Positions 20,441-35,700 of a DNA stretch of 64,000 bases are shown here, piece after piece. Where the stretch lies: contig CM068313.1 of the NCBI GenBank assembly GCA_034766995.1, positions 61,931,579 to 61,995,578 on the forward strand. Reading direction: 5' to 3'. Made by a program: the position numbers and the translations under genes. The DNA comes from Acanthacorydalis orientalis. Lineage: Eukaryota; Arthropoda; Insecta; Megaloptera; Corydalidae. A model generated the notes under the pieces. That model was not told where the DNA came from and searched no databases. It was given only the letters and a program-made list of their open reading frames with translations. Positions within the stretch are counted from its first letter, which is position 1, and each line of letters opens with the position of its first letter.

Positions 20441-21955
20441 GGCCCTCCTGGCCTGGGTTCCTCCGTCGGCGCAAGTTCTGCAGGTCGCGAGGCGGTGTCT
20501 GAACCTTGACGGTCCAGGTCTTCCTCGCTCATGGGGATGTGGAGCTTAGGGGCTGTCGCTATCTCTCCCTCCAGCTCTGCTACGCTGAATTCTAGGTCGG
20601 CGTTCGATGCCGGTTCAACGATTTGAACATTGTTCGTGTTATGCTCTTTGTACCGCGTCCGATCTGCCCGCTGAAAAGTCAGGTACGTCGGGCGACGTTT
20701 GCTGGTGATACACAGCGTTATTGAGGGCGGCGAGCACCGGTACGTAGTCCGACTCTGGACCGTCGAGCGTGCGGACTGTCATTCGTGAGGTGTTGACATT
20801 GTTCACGAGGAACAGGTCAATAGTTGACGAGGAGCCGCTGGCGATTGCCCGGAAATCGTGGGTGTTAACGGAAATTTCACCGAAACTTGCCTGTCGGTAT
20901 CGTCACGGTAGCCTCGCGTGGAGAATATCTTTTGACGAAGACCGCGACGCCGCCTTCGGCGGAGGAACGGTCGTGGCGGTGGACGTGGTAGTTGGGCATT
21001 GTGAGATTTGCGACACGGCTGCAGATGGGTGTCGACGATGACAGCCACGTCTACATGGTGCCGCGAAAAAAGGTCTGCAAGCTCTGGCTTCTTGCAGAAG
21101 AAGCCCTCTTTGGATATTAAATTTTACTAAGGTGAGTTTGGGAGACATCTAAGGATAGAAGGTTCTGAACTCTTTCAGTTCATTGACGTGGTCAAGAGGA
21201 TCACGGCTGGGCACTTACCTATGGCATTCAGTAGTTTTAATCCAATCAGCAGCTTCTTCAAGTCAACGTGCGAAGTGAGCACGTCGAGCTCGGCCATCAC
21301 CGCGCAAGTCTGCCGCTGAACGCGGGGTCGTTGAGTCCCGCAGTCGTCGGCGCGGATTGTTGGTGCGGCTGCCGCTGGCTCGCGTCGGAGGTGCGCTGGC
21401 GCGCGAAGGTCTGGGTACGGCGGCCTGGTCGATGTTGCCCATCTGAAGCTCGCACTGCGACACCGAGCCGGTGCCGTAGTGCTGCTGCCGTTGGTATTGT
21501 CCCGGTGCGCGGCCCAATGGTTTACCGCAGGTTGCGTTACCGGCACGTATGCAGTTTTGTTCAGGACGACGCGCTACCTGCCGCCGCGCGCCTTCCTCGC
21601 GTACTCGGCGTATATCTAGCACTGTCTGTAATTCGCCGTGTGTTGGCCGTTGCAATTGATGCACTTTGACCGCTGTCATTTTTTGGTAAAGTGCATTGTC
21701 GGGAAGGGTGGTCTCCGGCGCACTTTACTGCGGATGTGGCAGTTAATGGTGGCGTGTCCGAACCGGGGAAAGCACTGCGTGATGCCGGTTGTCTGGTATT
21801 TCTTCCAGTACACACTATGCAGTCAAATAGTTTACACATTTGTTTCACCGTGTTTACGTGGGTGCCGTGTCCAAAGTCCATCGGCATCCTTCCGGATATT
21901 TTCGATGTCATTATCGCGCACTTATTCACTATCAGTCCTTTGGCCACTACAAGCT
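20441..21955 (-). pseudogene. Jockey-like element copy D, 5' half
   Basis: This corresponds to about 6255-8000 of the full-length element. ORF1 (21955-21149, frameshifted) contains the knuckle region and ends EFRTFYP with a TAG at 21149-21151. ORF2 begins directly after it with the ATG at 21146-21148 (MSPKLTLVKFNIQRG). The endonuclease part is scrambled by deletions, for example between the KKDILHARLP region and the DDTDRQVSVKFPLTPT region, and the copy stops near 20441 before the RT domain. The stop-to-start join matches the full-length copy even though the stop codon differs. Confidence 0.85.
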
Positions 21956-23100
21956 TAGCTAAACTTATGTACTAACTTGCAATCTGGGTTTGCGCGCGGC
22001 GCATGGTAGTGTCGTAATATCCCTGTTTGCACTTCTCTCTCTGCACTGACACTTAGTGTTTATTAAAGTTTCAGGATTGTGGCCTCTGAAAGCAGCGGTT
22101 GCTTCTCATTGCGCGCTTGGACAGCGCTCGAATTCTTTGGAATGTTTGTCCGGGTGAGTTCCTTCACGTACGGGTTGCCGTGCAGTTTGCTCCCCGGACA
22201 GGAAGCTGATGGTGAGTTGGTCGCAGTTTGATGTTGGGACAAATTGCGACAACTCGCGGGCCCCTGAGGTCTCTGGCGGCGTTAGCGACTCCTCGCGTGC
22301 GCCTCGGATTCCCCAGGTGCTCACTTGTAGCGGAAGGCGTCGCCAAAGGCTTCTGGCACGTGCGCGGCAGCGTTGTGTTTTTCCTGGATGACTGTCATCA
22401 ACATGCCGCAGAACTTAGTGAAGTTTGGTGGTTTGGTGGTGAGGATGATTGGGAGTGGTCTAGTCGGTTTCGGCGCTGGCACCGGAGTTTGTTTTGTCTG
22501 GGGCTTTGTTCGCCGCGGCGGCTGTTGCTGGCTGCTGGGGCAGCAGGGTCAGCGTTCGCTTTTGTTGGTTGCGTCGAGTTTTGTTGGTTTTAGTCGCAGC
22601 CTGTGGCCTGCTGCTGGGTCGTCAATAGTTTTTCTTCTCGAAATAATATCTAGATGTTTCGCTTGAGAAAATTGACAAGTGTGGATATCGGGGATCGGGA
22701 CGTCTTTGTCACGGGTAGACTGGAAACTGATTTGCGCGCACGTTTGTTTCTTAACCAGGGTAAACGCTGGATCTGATGTGTTCAATTGGTCCGCGCTCTG
22801 AGGCGACGGTGGGGCGTTTATTGTCGTGGCTTCCATTTCGGGTTTAGGTATTTTGTCGTTTATTGATTTTACCAGGACACACCGTGGATGGCCATCGGCG
22901 CGTACCTTGGATCGCATTACGTTTTTACGTTTTTACGTTTGAGCGTCGATACTGTTACTGATGATGGGTATTTAGAGCGGCTTTTAGGCGTCGGATTCGC
23001 TGGCGTCTTGCCGGGCGAGGTTTTAGACGACCTTTGCGTGTTCGGTGGTGATTTACCGGCAGGGCGTATTTTCGGTGCGGAATCGCTACCTCGCACATAA
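21956..23100 (-). pseudogene. ORF1-like remnant of another non-LTR element (E)
   Basis: GC-richer sequence with broken minus-strand frames. One piece starts near 22917. Another reads KPPNFTKFCGMLMTVIQEKHN (about 22370-22435), which resembles the Pro-Pro-x-hydrophobic capsid-like segment of arthropod non-LTR ORF1 proteins. A serine/proline/glutamine-rich N-terminal part lies before it. No zinc knuckle is visible. Assignment to an ORF1 is by resemblance only; the family is unknown. Confidence 0.45.
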
Positions 23101-23429
23101 GTTAGTTATATTGTTTTTACCGGTTTTCCTGTATTTATCATTAGTTCGGCATGAGCTACATGCCTCTTGTTACTACTTAATTCACTAATGCTTACACTAA
23201 TGGCACGTGCGCAATAGGACAAACACAATTATCACACTAAACTTAAGGCGACGTGAAAAAACCCCGTCTAGTGTTCTCATTCGCACTAATTTTTGTTATT
23301 ATTCACTACTCAGCGTGTGCGTCTGTTCTCTCTGGGCGCACAGCTGTGTAGTACTCAGCGGGTGGCCAGCTAGGCCCGGGAATACCGAGAAATTGGGTAC
23401 TGAGGTAACTAGCAGACGCTAGTAGATGT
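23101..23429. other. Spacer between non-LTR remnants
   Basis: No gene is seen. It may include the 5' UTR of remnant E and the 3' part of remnant F. Confidence 0.4.
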
Positions 23430-23615
23430 TCACCATCGTTGCTGTAGGCAGCCCGTTCGCCCCTGAGCAGCGGCATCAGGATGAAGCGGGCTGCTCGCGC
23501 CTTCCTGAGCAGCTCTCGGACTCCCAGCGGAGAAGTTCAGCTTGGAGTCGAGCTTCAGGCCGAGATATTTTATGCTGGGCTGGAGTCGTGATGGTGGTCC
23601 CGCCGATGGTGATGT
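23430..23615 (-). pseudogene. Non-LTR reverse transcriptase fragment F, cut by the gap
   Basis: The minus strand reads ITIGGTTITTPA and, one frame over, IKYLGLKLDSKLNFS. This is the conserved block about 70 residues after YADD in Jockey/R1-type reverse transcriptases. A frameshift separates the two halves. The upstream part of the RT would lie in the assembly gap. It is a third family, distinct from the 4008-8734 element (IRYLGLCLDSRLTY). Confidence 0.75.
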
Positions 23616-23715
23616 NNNNNNNNNNNNNNNNNNNNNNNNNNNNNNNNNNNNNNNNNNNNNNNNNNNNNNNNNNNNNNNNNNNNNNNNNNNNNNNNNNNNN
23701 NNNNNNNNNNNNNNN
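23616..23715. other. Assembly gap, exactly 100 N
   Basis: A run of 100 N, the usual placeholder for unknown length. It joins transposon debris directly to the homogeneous core of the satellite. The left end of the array is therefore not known, and the join itself is unproven. Confidence 0.98.
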
Positions 23716-26700
23716 CTGACAAGGATAACAGTTGAAAACTTATATACAGAATAGCACTGTGTGAACGAAACAATGTTTCCTTGATATTTATGACAATTTA
23801 AATATTTAATCTCTTCAATTCAACACATCCCTGTCTAGATTGAACACATGCTCTAGTTTTCCCACTGAAAATATTCCCAGGACAGTACCAGGACAGACTG
23901 ACAAGGATAACAGTTGAAAACTTGTATACAGAATATCACTGTGTGAACGAAACAATGTTTCCTTGATATTTATGACAATTTAAATATTTAATCCCTTCAA
24001 TTCAACACATCCCTGTCTAGATTGAACACATGCTCTAGTTTTCCCTCTGAAAATATTCCCAGGACAGTACCAGGACAGACTGACAAGGATAACAGTTGAA
24101 AACTTATATACAGAATATCACTGTGTGAACGAAACAATGTTTCCTTGATATTTATGACAATTTAAATATTTAATCTTTTCAATTCAACACATCCCTGTCT
24201 AGATTGAACACATGCTCTAGTTTTCCCACTAAAAATATTCCCAGGACAGTACTAGGACAGACTGACAAGGATAACAGTTGAAAACTTATATACAGAATAT
24301 CACTGTGTGAACGAAACAATGTTTCCTTGATATTTATGACAATTTAAATATTTAATCTCTTCAATTCAACACATCCCTGTCTAGATTGAACACATGCTCT
24401 AGTTTTCCCACTGAAAATATTCCCAGGACAGTACCAGGACAGACTGACAAGGATAACAGTTGAAAACTTATATACAGAATAGCACTGTGTGAACGAAACA
24501 ATGTTTCCTTGATATTTATGACAATTTAAATATTTAATCTCTTCAATTCAACACATCCCTGTCTAGATTGAACACATGCTCTAGTTTTCCCACTGAAAAT
24601 ATTCCCAGGACAGTACCAGGACAGACTGACAAGGATAACAGTTGAAAACTTATATACAGAATATCACTGTGTGAACGAAACAATGTTTCCTTGATATTTA
24701 TGACAATTTAAATATTTAATCTCTTCAATTCAACACATCCCTGTCTAGATTGAACACATGCTCTAGTTTTCCCACTGAAAATATTCCCAGGACAGTACCA
24801 GGACAGACTGACAAGGATAACAGTTGAAAACTTATATACAGAATATCACTGTGTGAACGAAACAATGTTTCCTTGATATTTATGACAATTTAAATATTTA
24901 ATCTCTTCAATTCAACACATCCCTGTCTAGATTGAACACATGCTCTAGTTTTCCCACTGAAAATATTCCCAGGACAGTACCAGGACAGACTGACAAGGAT
25001 AACAGTTGAAAACTTATATACAGAATATCACTGTGTGAACGAAACAATGTTTCCTTGATATTTATGACAATTTAAATATTTAATCTCTTCAATTCAACAC
25101 ATCCCTGTCTAGATTGAACACATGCTCTAGTTTTCCCACTGAAAATATTCCCAGGACAGTACCAGGACAGACTGACAAGGATAACAGTTGAAAACTTATA
25201 TACAGAATATCACTGTGTGAACGAAACAATGTTTCCTTGATATTTATGACAATTTAAATATTTAATCCCTTCAATTCAACACATCCCTGTCTAGATTGAA
25301 CACATGCTCTAGTTTTCCCACTGAAAATATTCCCAGGACAGTACCAGGACAGACTGACAAGGATAACAGTTGAAAACTTATATACAGAATATCACTGTGT
25401 GAACGAAACAATGTTTCCTTGATATTTATGTCAATTTAAATATTTAATCCCTTCAATTCAACACATCCCTGTCTAGATTGAACACATGCTCTAGTTTTCC
25501 CACTGAAAATATTCCCAGGACAGTACCAGGACAGACTGACAAGGATAACAGTTGAAAACTTATATACAGAATATCACTGTGTGAACGAAACAATGTTTCC
25601 TTGATATTTATGACAATTTAAATATTTAATCCCTTCAATTCAACACATCCCTGTCTAGATTGAACACATGCTCTAGTTTTCCCACTGAAAATATTCCCAG
25701 GACAGTACCAGGACAGACTGACAAGGATAACAGTTGAAAACTTATATACAGAATATCACTGTGTGAACGAAACAATGTTTCCTTGATATTTATGTCAATT
25801 TAAATATTTAATCCCTTCAATTCAACACATCCCTGTCTAGATTGAACACATGCTCTAGTTTTCCCACTGAAAATATTCCCAGGACAGTACCAGGACAGAC
25901 TGACAAGGATAACAGTTGAAAACTTATATACAGAATATCACTGTGTGAACGAAACAATGTTTCCTTGATATTTATGTCAATTTAAATATTTAATCCCTTC
26001 AATTCAACACATCCCTGTCTAGATTGAACACATGCTCTAGTTTTCCCACTGAAAATATTCCCAGGACAGTACCAGGACAGACTGACAAGGATAACAGTTG
26101 AAAACTTATATACAGAATATCACTGTGTGAACGAAACAATGTTTCCTTGATATTTATGTCAATTTAAATATTTAATCCCTTCAATTCAACACATCCCTGT
26201 CTAGATTGAACACATGCTCTAGTTTTCCCACTGAAAATATTCCCAGGACAGTACCAGGACAGACTGACAAGGATAACAGTTGAAAACTTATATACAGAAT
26301 ATCACTGTGTGAACGAAACAATGTTTCCTTGATATTTATGTCAATTTAAATATTTAATCCCTTCAATTCAACACATCCCTGTCTAGATTGAACACATGCT
26401 CTAGTTTTCCCACTGAAAATATTCCCAGGACAGTACCAGGACAGACTGACAAGGATAACAGTTGAAAACTTATATACAGAATATCACTGTGTGAACGAAA
26501 CAATGTTTCCTTGATATTTATGTCAATTTAAATATTTAATCCCTTCAATTCAACACATCCCTGTCTAGATTGAACACATGCTCTAGTTTTCCCACTGAAA
26601 ATATTCCCAGGACAGTACCAGGACAGACTGACAAGGATAACAGTTGAAAACTTATATACAGAATATCACTGTGTGAACGAAACAATGTTTCCTTGATATT

Positions 26701-29700
26701 TATGTCAATTTAAATATTTAATCCCTTCAATTCAACACATCCCTGTCTAGATTGAACACATGCTCTAGTTTTCCCACTGAAAATATTCCCAGGACAGTAC
26801 CAGGACAGACTGACAAGGATAACAGTTGAAAACTTATATACAGAATATCACTGTGTGAACGAAACAATGTTTCCTTGATATTTATGACAATTTAAATATT
26901 TAATCTCTTCAATTCAACACATCCCTGTCTAGATTGAACACATGCTCTAGTTTTCCCACTGAAAATATTCCCAGGACAGTACCAGGACAGACTGACAAGG
27001 ATAACAGTTGAAAACTTATATACAGAATATCACTGTGTGAACGAAACAATGTTTCCTTGATATTTATGTCAATTTAAATATTTAATCTCTTCAATTCAAC
27101 ACATCCCTGTCTAGATTGAACACATGCTCTAGTTTTCCCACTGAAAATATTCCCAGGACAGTACCAGGACAGACTGACAAGGATAACAGTTGAAAACTTA
27201 TATACAGAATATCACTGTGTGAACGAAACAATGTTTCCTTGATATTTATGACAATTTAAATATTTAATCTCTTCAATTCAACACATCCCTGTCTAGATTG
27301 AACACATGCTCTAGTTTTCCCACTGAAAATATTCCCAGGACAGTACCAGGACAGACTGACAAGGATAACAGTTGAAAACTTATATACAGAATATCACTGT
27401 GTGAACGAAACAATGTTTCCTTGATATTTATGACAATTTAAATATTTAATCTCTTCAATTCAACACATCCCTGTCTAGATTGAACACATGCTCTAGTTTT
27501 CCCACTGAAAATATTCCCAGGACAGTACCAGGACAGACTGACAAGGATAACAGTTGAAAACTTATATACAGAATATCACTGTGTGAACGAAACAATGTTT
27601 CCTTGATATTTATGTCAATTTAAATATTTAATCCCTTCAATTCAACACATCCCTGTCTAGATTGAACACATGCTCTAGTTTTCCCACTGAAAATATTCCC
27701 AGGACAGTACCAGGACAGACTGACAAGGATAACAGTTGAAAACTTATATACAGAATATCACTGTGTGAACGAAACAATGTTTCCTTGATATTTATGTCAA
27801 TTTAAATATTTAATCCCTTCAATTCAACACATCCCTGTCTAGATTGAACACATGCTCTAGTTTTCCCACTGAAAATATTCCCAGGACAGTACCAGGACAG
27901 ACTGACAAGGATAACAGTTGAAAACTTATATACAGAATATCACTGTGTGAACGAAACAATGTTTCCTTGATATTTATGACAATTTAAATATTTAATCCCT
28001 TCAATTCAACACATCCCTGTCTAGATTGAACACATGCTCTAGTTTTCCCACTGAAAATATTCCCAGGACAGTACCAGGACAGACTGACAAGGATAACAGT
28101 TGAAAACTTATATACAGAATATCACTGTGTGAACGAAACAATGTTTCCTTGATATTTATGACAATTTAAATATTTAATCCCTTCAATTCAACACATCCCT
28201 GTCTAGATTGAACACATGCTCTAGTTTTCCCACTGAAAATATTCCCAGGACAGTACCAGGACAGACTGACAAGGATAACAGTTGAAAACTTATATACAGA
28301 ATATCACTGTGTGAACGAAACAATGTTTCCTTGATATTTATGACAATTTAAATATTTAATCTCTTCAATTCAACACATCCCTGTCTAGATTGAACACATG
28401 CTCTAGTTTTCCCACTGAAAATATTCCCAGGACAGTACCAGGACAGACTGACAAGGATAACAGTTGAAAACTTATATACAGAATATCACTGTGTGAACGA
28501 AACAATGTTTCCTTGATATTTATGACAATTTAAATATTTAATCCCTTCAATTCAACACATCCCTGTCTAGATTGAACACATGCTCTAGTTTTCCCACTGA
28601 AAATATTCCCAGGACAGTACCAGGACAGACTGACAAGGATAACAGTTGAAAACTTATATACAGAATATCACTGTGTGAACGAAACAATGTTTCCTTGATA
28701 TTTATGACAATTTAAATATTTAATCTCTTCAATTCAACACATCCCTGTCTAGATTGAACACATGCTCTAGTTTTCCCACTGAAAATATTCCCAGGACAGT
28801 ACCAGGACAGACTGACAAGGATAACAGTTGAAAACTTATATACAGAATATCACTGTGTGAACGAAACAATGTTTCCTTGATATTTATGACAATTTAAATA
28901 TTTAATCCCTTCAATTCAACACATCCCTGTCTAGATTGAACACATGCTCTAGTTTTCCCACTGAAAATATTCCCAGGACAGTACCAGGACAGACTGACAA
29001 GGATAACAGTTGAAAACTTATATACAGAATATCACTGTGTGAACGAAACAATGTTTCCTTGATATTTATGACAATTTAAATATTTAATCCCTTCAATTCA
29101 ACACATCCCTGTCTAGATTGAACACATGCTCTAGTTTTCCCACTGAAAATATTCCCAGGACAGTACCAGGACAGACTGACAAGGATAACAGTTGAAAACT
29201 TATATACAGAATATCACTGTGTGAACGAAACAATGTTTCCTTGATATTTATGACAATTTAAATATTTAATCCCTTCAATTCAACACATCCCTGTCTAGAT
29301 TGAACACATGCTCTAGTTTTCCCACTGAAAATATTCCCAGGACAGTACCAGGACAGACTGACAAGGATAACAGTTGAAAACTTATATACAGAATATCACT
29401 GTGTGAACGAAACAATGTTTCCTTGATATTTATGACAATTTAAATATTTAATCCCTTCAATTCAACACATCCCTGTCTAGATTGAACACATGCTCTAGTT
29501 TTCCCACTGAAAATATTCCCAGGACAGTACCAGGACAGACTGACAAGGATAACAGTTGAAAACTTATATACAGAATATCACTGTGTGAACGAAACAATGT
29601 TTCCTTGATATTTATGACAATTTAAATATTTAATCCCTTCAATTCAACACATCCCTGTCTAGATTGAACACATGCTCTAGTTTTCCCACTGAAAATATTC

Positions 29701-32700
29701 CCAGGACAGTACCAGGACAGACTGACAAGGATAACAGTTGAAAACTTATATACAGAATATCACTGTGTGAACGAAACAATGTTTCCTTGATATTTATGAC
29801 AATTTAAATATTTAATCCCTTCAATTCAACACATCCCTGTCTAGATTGAACACATGCTCTAGTTTTCCCACTGAAAATATTCCCAGGACAGTACCAGGAC
29901 AGACTGACAAGGATAACAGTTGAAAACTTATATACAGAATATCACTGTGTGAACGAAACAATGTTTCCTTGATATTTATGTCAATTTAAATATTTAATCC
30001 CTTCAATTCAACACATCCCTGTCTAGATTGAACACATGCTCTAGTTTTCCCACTGAAAATATTCCCAGGACAGTACCAGGACAGACTGACAAGGATAACA
30101 GTTGAAAACTTATATACAGAATATCACTGTGTGAACGAAACAATGTTTCCTTGATATTTATGACAATTTAAATATTTAATCCCTTCAATTCAACACATCC
30201 CTGTCTAGATTGAACACATGCTCTAGTTTTCCCACTGAAAATATTCCCAGGACAGTACCAGGACAGACTGACAAGGATAACAGTTGAAAACTTATATACA
30301 GAATATCACTGTGTGAACGAAACAATGTTTCCTTGATATTTATGACAATTTAAATATTTAATCCCTTCAATTCAACACATCCCTGTCTAGATTGAACACA
30401 TGCTCTAGTTTTCCCACTGAAAATATTCCCAGGACAGTACCAGGACAGACTGACAAGGATAACAGTTGAAAACTTATATACAGAATATCACTGTGTGAAC
30501 GAAACAATGTTTCCTTGATATTTATGACAATTTAAATATTTAATCTCTTCAATTCAACACATCCCTGTCTAGATTGAACACATGCTCTAGTTTTCCCACT
30601 GAAAATATTCCCAGGACAGTACCAGGACAGACTGACAAGGATAACAGTTGAAAACTTATATACAGAATATCACTGTGTGAACGAAACAATGTTTCCTTGA
30701 TATTTATGACAATTTAAATATTTAATCCCTTCAATTCAACACATCCCTGTCTAGATTGAACACATGCTCTAGTTTTCCCACTGAAAATATTCCCAGGACA
30801 GTACCAGGACAGACTGACAAGGATAACAGTTGAAAACTTATATACAGAATATCACTGTGTGAACGAAACAATGTTTCCTTGATATTTATGACAATTTAAA
30901 TATTTAATCTCTTCAATTCAACACATCCCTGTCTAGATTGAACACATGCTCTAGTTTTCCCACTGAAAATATTCCCAGGACAGTACCAGGACAGACTGAC
31001 AAGGATAACAGTTGAAAACTTATATACAGAATATCACTGTGTGAACGAAACAATGTTTCCTTGATATTTATGACAATTTAAATATTTAATCTCTTCAATT
31101 CAACACATCCCTGTCTAGATTGAACACATGCTCTAGTTTTCCCACTGAAAATATTCCCAGGACAGTACCAGGACAGACTGACAAGGATAACAGTTGAAAA
31201 CTTATATACAGAATATCACTGTGTGAACGAAACAATGTTTCCTTGATATTTATGACAATTTAAATATTTAATCCCTTCAATTCAACACATCCCTGTCTAG
31301 ATTGAACACATGCTCTAGTTTTCCCACTGAAAATATTCCCAGGACAGTACCAGGACAGACTGACAAGGATAACAGTTGAAAACTTATATACAGAATATCA
31401 CTGTGTGAACGAAACAATGTTTCCTTGATATTTATGACAATTTAAATATTTAATCCCTTCAATTCAACACATCCCTGTCTAGATTGAACACATGCTCTAG
31501 TTTTCCCACTGAAAATATTCCCAGGACAGTACCAGGACAGACTGACAAGGATAACAGTTGAAAACTTATATACAGAATATCACTGTGTGAACGAAACAAT
31601 GTTTCCTTGATATTTATGACAATTTAAATATTTAATCCCTTCAATTCAACACATCCCTGTCTAGATTGAACACATGCTCTAGTTTTCCCACTGAAAATAT
31701 TCCCAGGACAGTACCAGGACAGACTGACAAGGATAACAGTTGAAAACTTATATACAGAATATCACTGTGTGAACGAAACAATGTTTCCTTGATATTTATG
31801 ACAATTTAAATATTTAATCCCTTCAATTCAACACATCCCTGTCTAGATTGAACACATGCTCTAGTTTTCCCACTGAAAATATTCCCAGGACAGTACCAGG
31901 ACAGACTGACAAGGATAACAGTTGAAAACTTATATACAGAATATCACTGTGTGAACGAAACAATGTTTCCTTGATATTTATGACAATTTAAATATTTAAT
32001 CCCTTCAATTCAACACATCCCTGTCTAGATTGAACACATGCTCTAGTTTTCCCACTGAAAATATTCCCAGGACAGTACCAGGACAGACTGACAAGGATAA
32101 CAGTTGAAAACTTATATACAGAATATCACTGTGTGAACGAAACAATGTTTCCTTGATATTTATGACAATTTAAATATTTAATCTCTTCAATTCAACACAT
32201 CCCTGTCTAGATTGAACACATGCTCTAGTTTTCCCACTGAAAATATTCCCAGGACAGTACCAGGACAGACTGACAAGGATAACAGTTGAAAACTTATATA
32301 CAGAATATCACTGTGTGAACGAAACAATGTTTCCTTGATATTTATGTCAATTTAAATATTTAATCCCTTCAATTCAACACATCCCTGTCTAGATTGAACA
32401 CATGCTCTAGTTTTCCCACTGAAAATATTCCCAGGACAGTACCAGGACAGACTGACAAGGATAACAGTTGAAAACTTATATACAGAATATCACTGTGTGA
32501 ACGAAACAATGTTTCCTTGATATTTATGTCAATTTAAATATTTAATCCCTTCAATTCAACACATCCCTGTCTAGATTGAACACATGCTCTAGTTTTCCCA
32601 CTGAAAATATTCCCAGGACAGTACCAGGACAGACTGACAAGGATAACAGTTGAAAACTTATATACAGAATATCACTGTGTGAACGAAACAATGTTTCCTT

Positions 32701-35700
32701 GATATTTATGACAATTTAAATATTTAATCTCTTCAATTCAACACATCCCTGTCTAGATTGAACACATGCTCTAGTTTTCCCACTGAAAATATTCCCAGGA
32801 CAGTACCAGGACAGACTGACAAGGATAACAGTTGAAAACTTATATACAGAATATCACTGTGTGAACGAAACAATGTTTCCTTGATATTTATGACAATTTA
32901 AATATTTAATCCCTTCAATTCAACACATCCCTGTCTAGATTGAACACATGCTCTAGTTTTCCCACTGAAAATATTCCCAGGACAGTACCAGGACAGACTG
33001 ACAAGGATAACAGTTGAAAACTTATATACAGAATATCACTGTGTGAACGAAACAATGTTTCCTTGATATTTATGTCAATTTAAATATTTAATCCCTTCAA
33101 TTCAACACATCCCTGTCTAGATTGAACACATGCTCTAGTTTTCCCACTGAAAATATTCCCAGGACAGTACCAGGACAGACTGACAAGGATAACAGTTGAA
33201 AACTTATATACAGAATATCACTGTGTGAACGAAACAATGTTTCCTTGATATTTATGACAATTTAAATATTTAATCCCTTCAATTCAACACATCCCTGTCT
33301 AGATTGAACACATGCTCTAGTTTTCCCACTGAAAATATTCCCAGGACAGTACCAGGACAGACTGACAAGGATAACAGTTGAAAACTTATATACAGAATAT
33401 CACTGTGTGAACGAAACAATGTTTCCTTGATATTTATGACAATTTAAATATTTAATCCCTTCAATTCAACACATCCCTGTCTAGATTGAACACATGCTCT
33501 AGTTTTCCCACTGAAAATATTCCCAGGACAGTACCAGGACAGACTGACAAGGATAACAGTTGAAAACTTATATACAGAATATCACTGTGTGAACGAAACA
33601 ATGTTTCCTTGATATTTATGACAATTTAAATATTTAATCCCTTCAATTCAACACATCCCTGTCTAGATTGAACACATGCTCTAGTTTTCCCACTGAAAAT
33701 ATTCCCAGGACAGTACCAGGACAGACTGACAAGGATAACAGTTGAAAACTTATATACAGAATATCACTGTGTGAACGAAACAATGTTTCCTTGATATTTA
33801 TGACAATTTAAATATTTAATCCCTTCAATTCAACACATCCCTGTCTAGATTGAACACATGCTCTAGTTTTCCCACTGAAAATATTCCCAGGACAGTACCA
33901 GGACAGACTGACAAGGATAACAGTTGAAAACTTATATACAGAATATCACTGTGTGAACGAAACAATGTTTCCTTGATATTTATGTCAATTTAAATATTTA
34001 ATCCCTTCAATTCAACACATCCCTGTCTAGATTGAACACATGCTCTAGTTTTCCCACTGAAAATATTCCCAGGACAGTACCAGGACAGACTGACAAGGAT
34101 AACAGTTGAAAACTTATATACAGAATATCACTGTGTGAACGAAACAATGTTTCCTTGATATTTATGACAATTTAAATATTTAATCCCTTCAATTCAACAC
34201 ATCCCTGTCTAGATTGAACACATGCTCTAGTTTTCCCACTGAAAATATTCCCAGGACAGTACCAGGACAGACTGACAAGGATAACAGTTGAAAACTTATA
34301 TACAGAATATCACTGTGTGAACGAAACAATGTTTCCTTGATATTTATGACAATTTAAATATTTAATCCCTTCAATTCAACACATCCCTGTCTAGATTGAA
34401 CACATGCTCTAGTTTTCCCACTGAAAATATTCCCAGGACAGTACCAGGACAGACTGACAAGGATAACAGTTGAAAACTTATATACAGAATATCACTGTGT
34501 GAACGAAACAATGTTTCCTTGATATTTATGACAATTTAAATATTTAATCCCTTCAATTCAACACATCCCTGTCTAGATTGAACACATGCTCTAGTTTTCC
34601 CACTGAAAATATTCCCAGGACAGTACCAGGACAGACTGACAAGGATAACAGTTGAAAACTTATATACAGAATATCACTGTGTGAACGAAACAATGTTTCC
34701 TTGATATTTATGACAATTTAAATATTTAATCCCTTCAATTCAACACATCCCTGTCTAGATTGAACACATGCTCTAGTTTTCCCACTGAAAATATTCCCAG
34801 GACAGTACCAGGACAGACTGACAAGGATAACAGTTGAAAACTTATATACAGAATATCACTGTGTGAACGAAACAATGTTTCCTTGATATTTATGACAATT
34901 TAAATATTTAATCTCTTCAATTCAACACATCCCTGTCTAGATTGAACACATGCTCTAGTTTTCCCACTGAAAATATTCCCAGGACAGTACCAGGACAGAC
35001 TGACAAGGATAACAGTTGAAAACTTATATACAGAATATCACTGTGTGAACGAAACAATGTTTCCTTGATATTTATGACAATTTAAATATTTAATCTCTTC
35101 AATTCAACACATCCCTGTCTAGATTGAACACATGCTCTAGTTTTCCCACTGAAAATATTCCCAGGACAGTACCAGGACAGACTGACAAGGATAACAGTTG
35201 AAAACTTATATACAGAATATCACTGTGTGAACGAAACAATGTTTCCTTGATATTTATGACAATTTAAATATTTAATCCCTTCAATTCAACACATCCCTGT
35301 CTAGATTGAACACATGCTCTAGTTTTCCCACTGAAAATATTCCCAGGACAGTACCAGGACAGACTGACAAGGATAACAGTTGAAAACTTATATACAGAAT
35401 ATCACTGTGTGAACGAAACAATGTTTCCTTGATATTTATGACAATTTAAATATTTAATCCCTTCAATTCAACACATCCCTGTCTAGATTGAACACATGCT
35501 CTAGTTTTCCCACTGAAAATATTCCCAGGACAGTACCAGGACAGACTGACAAGGATAACAGTTGAAAACTTATATACAGAATATCACTGTGTGAACGAAA
35601 CAATGTTTCCTTGATATTTATGACAATTTAAATATTTAATCCCTTCAATTCAACACATCCCTGTCTAGATTGAACACATGCTCTAGTTTTCCCACTGAAA

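Noticed and set aside
22228..22666. Overlapping plus-strand frames in the GC-rich block
   Set aside because: Gly/Val/Leu-rich readings opposite the ORF1-like remnant; shadows of GC-rich sequence.
23768..23785. CENP-B-box-like sequence in the satellite
   Set aside because: The reverse complement contains TTTCGTTCACAC, but the CGGG half of the box is absent.
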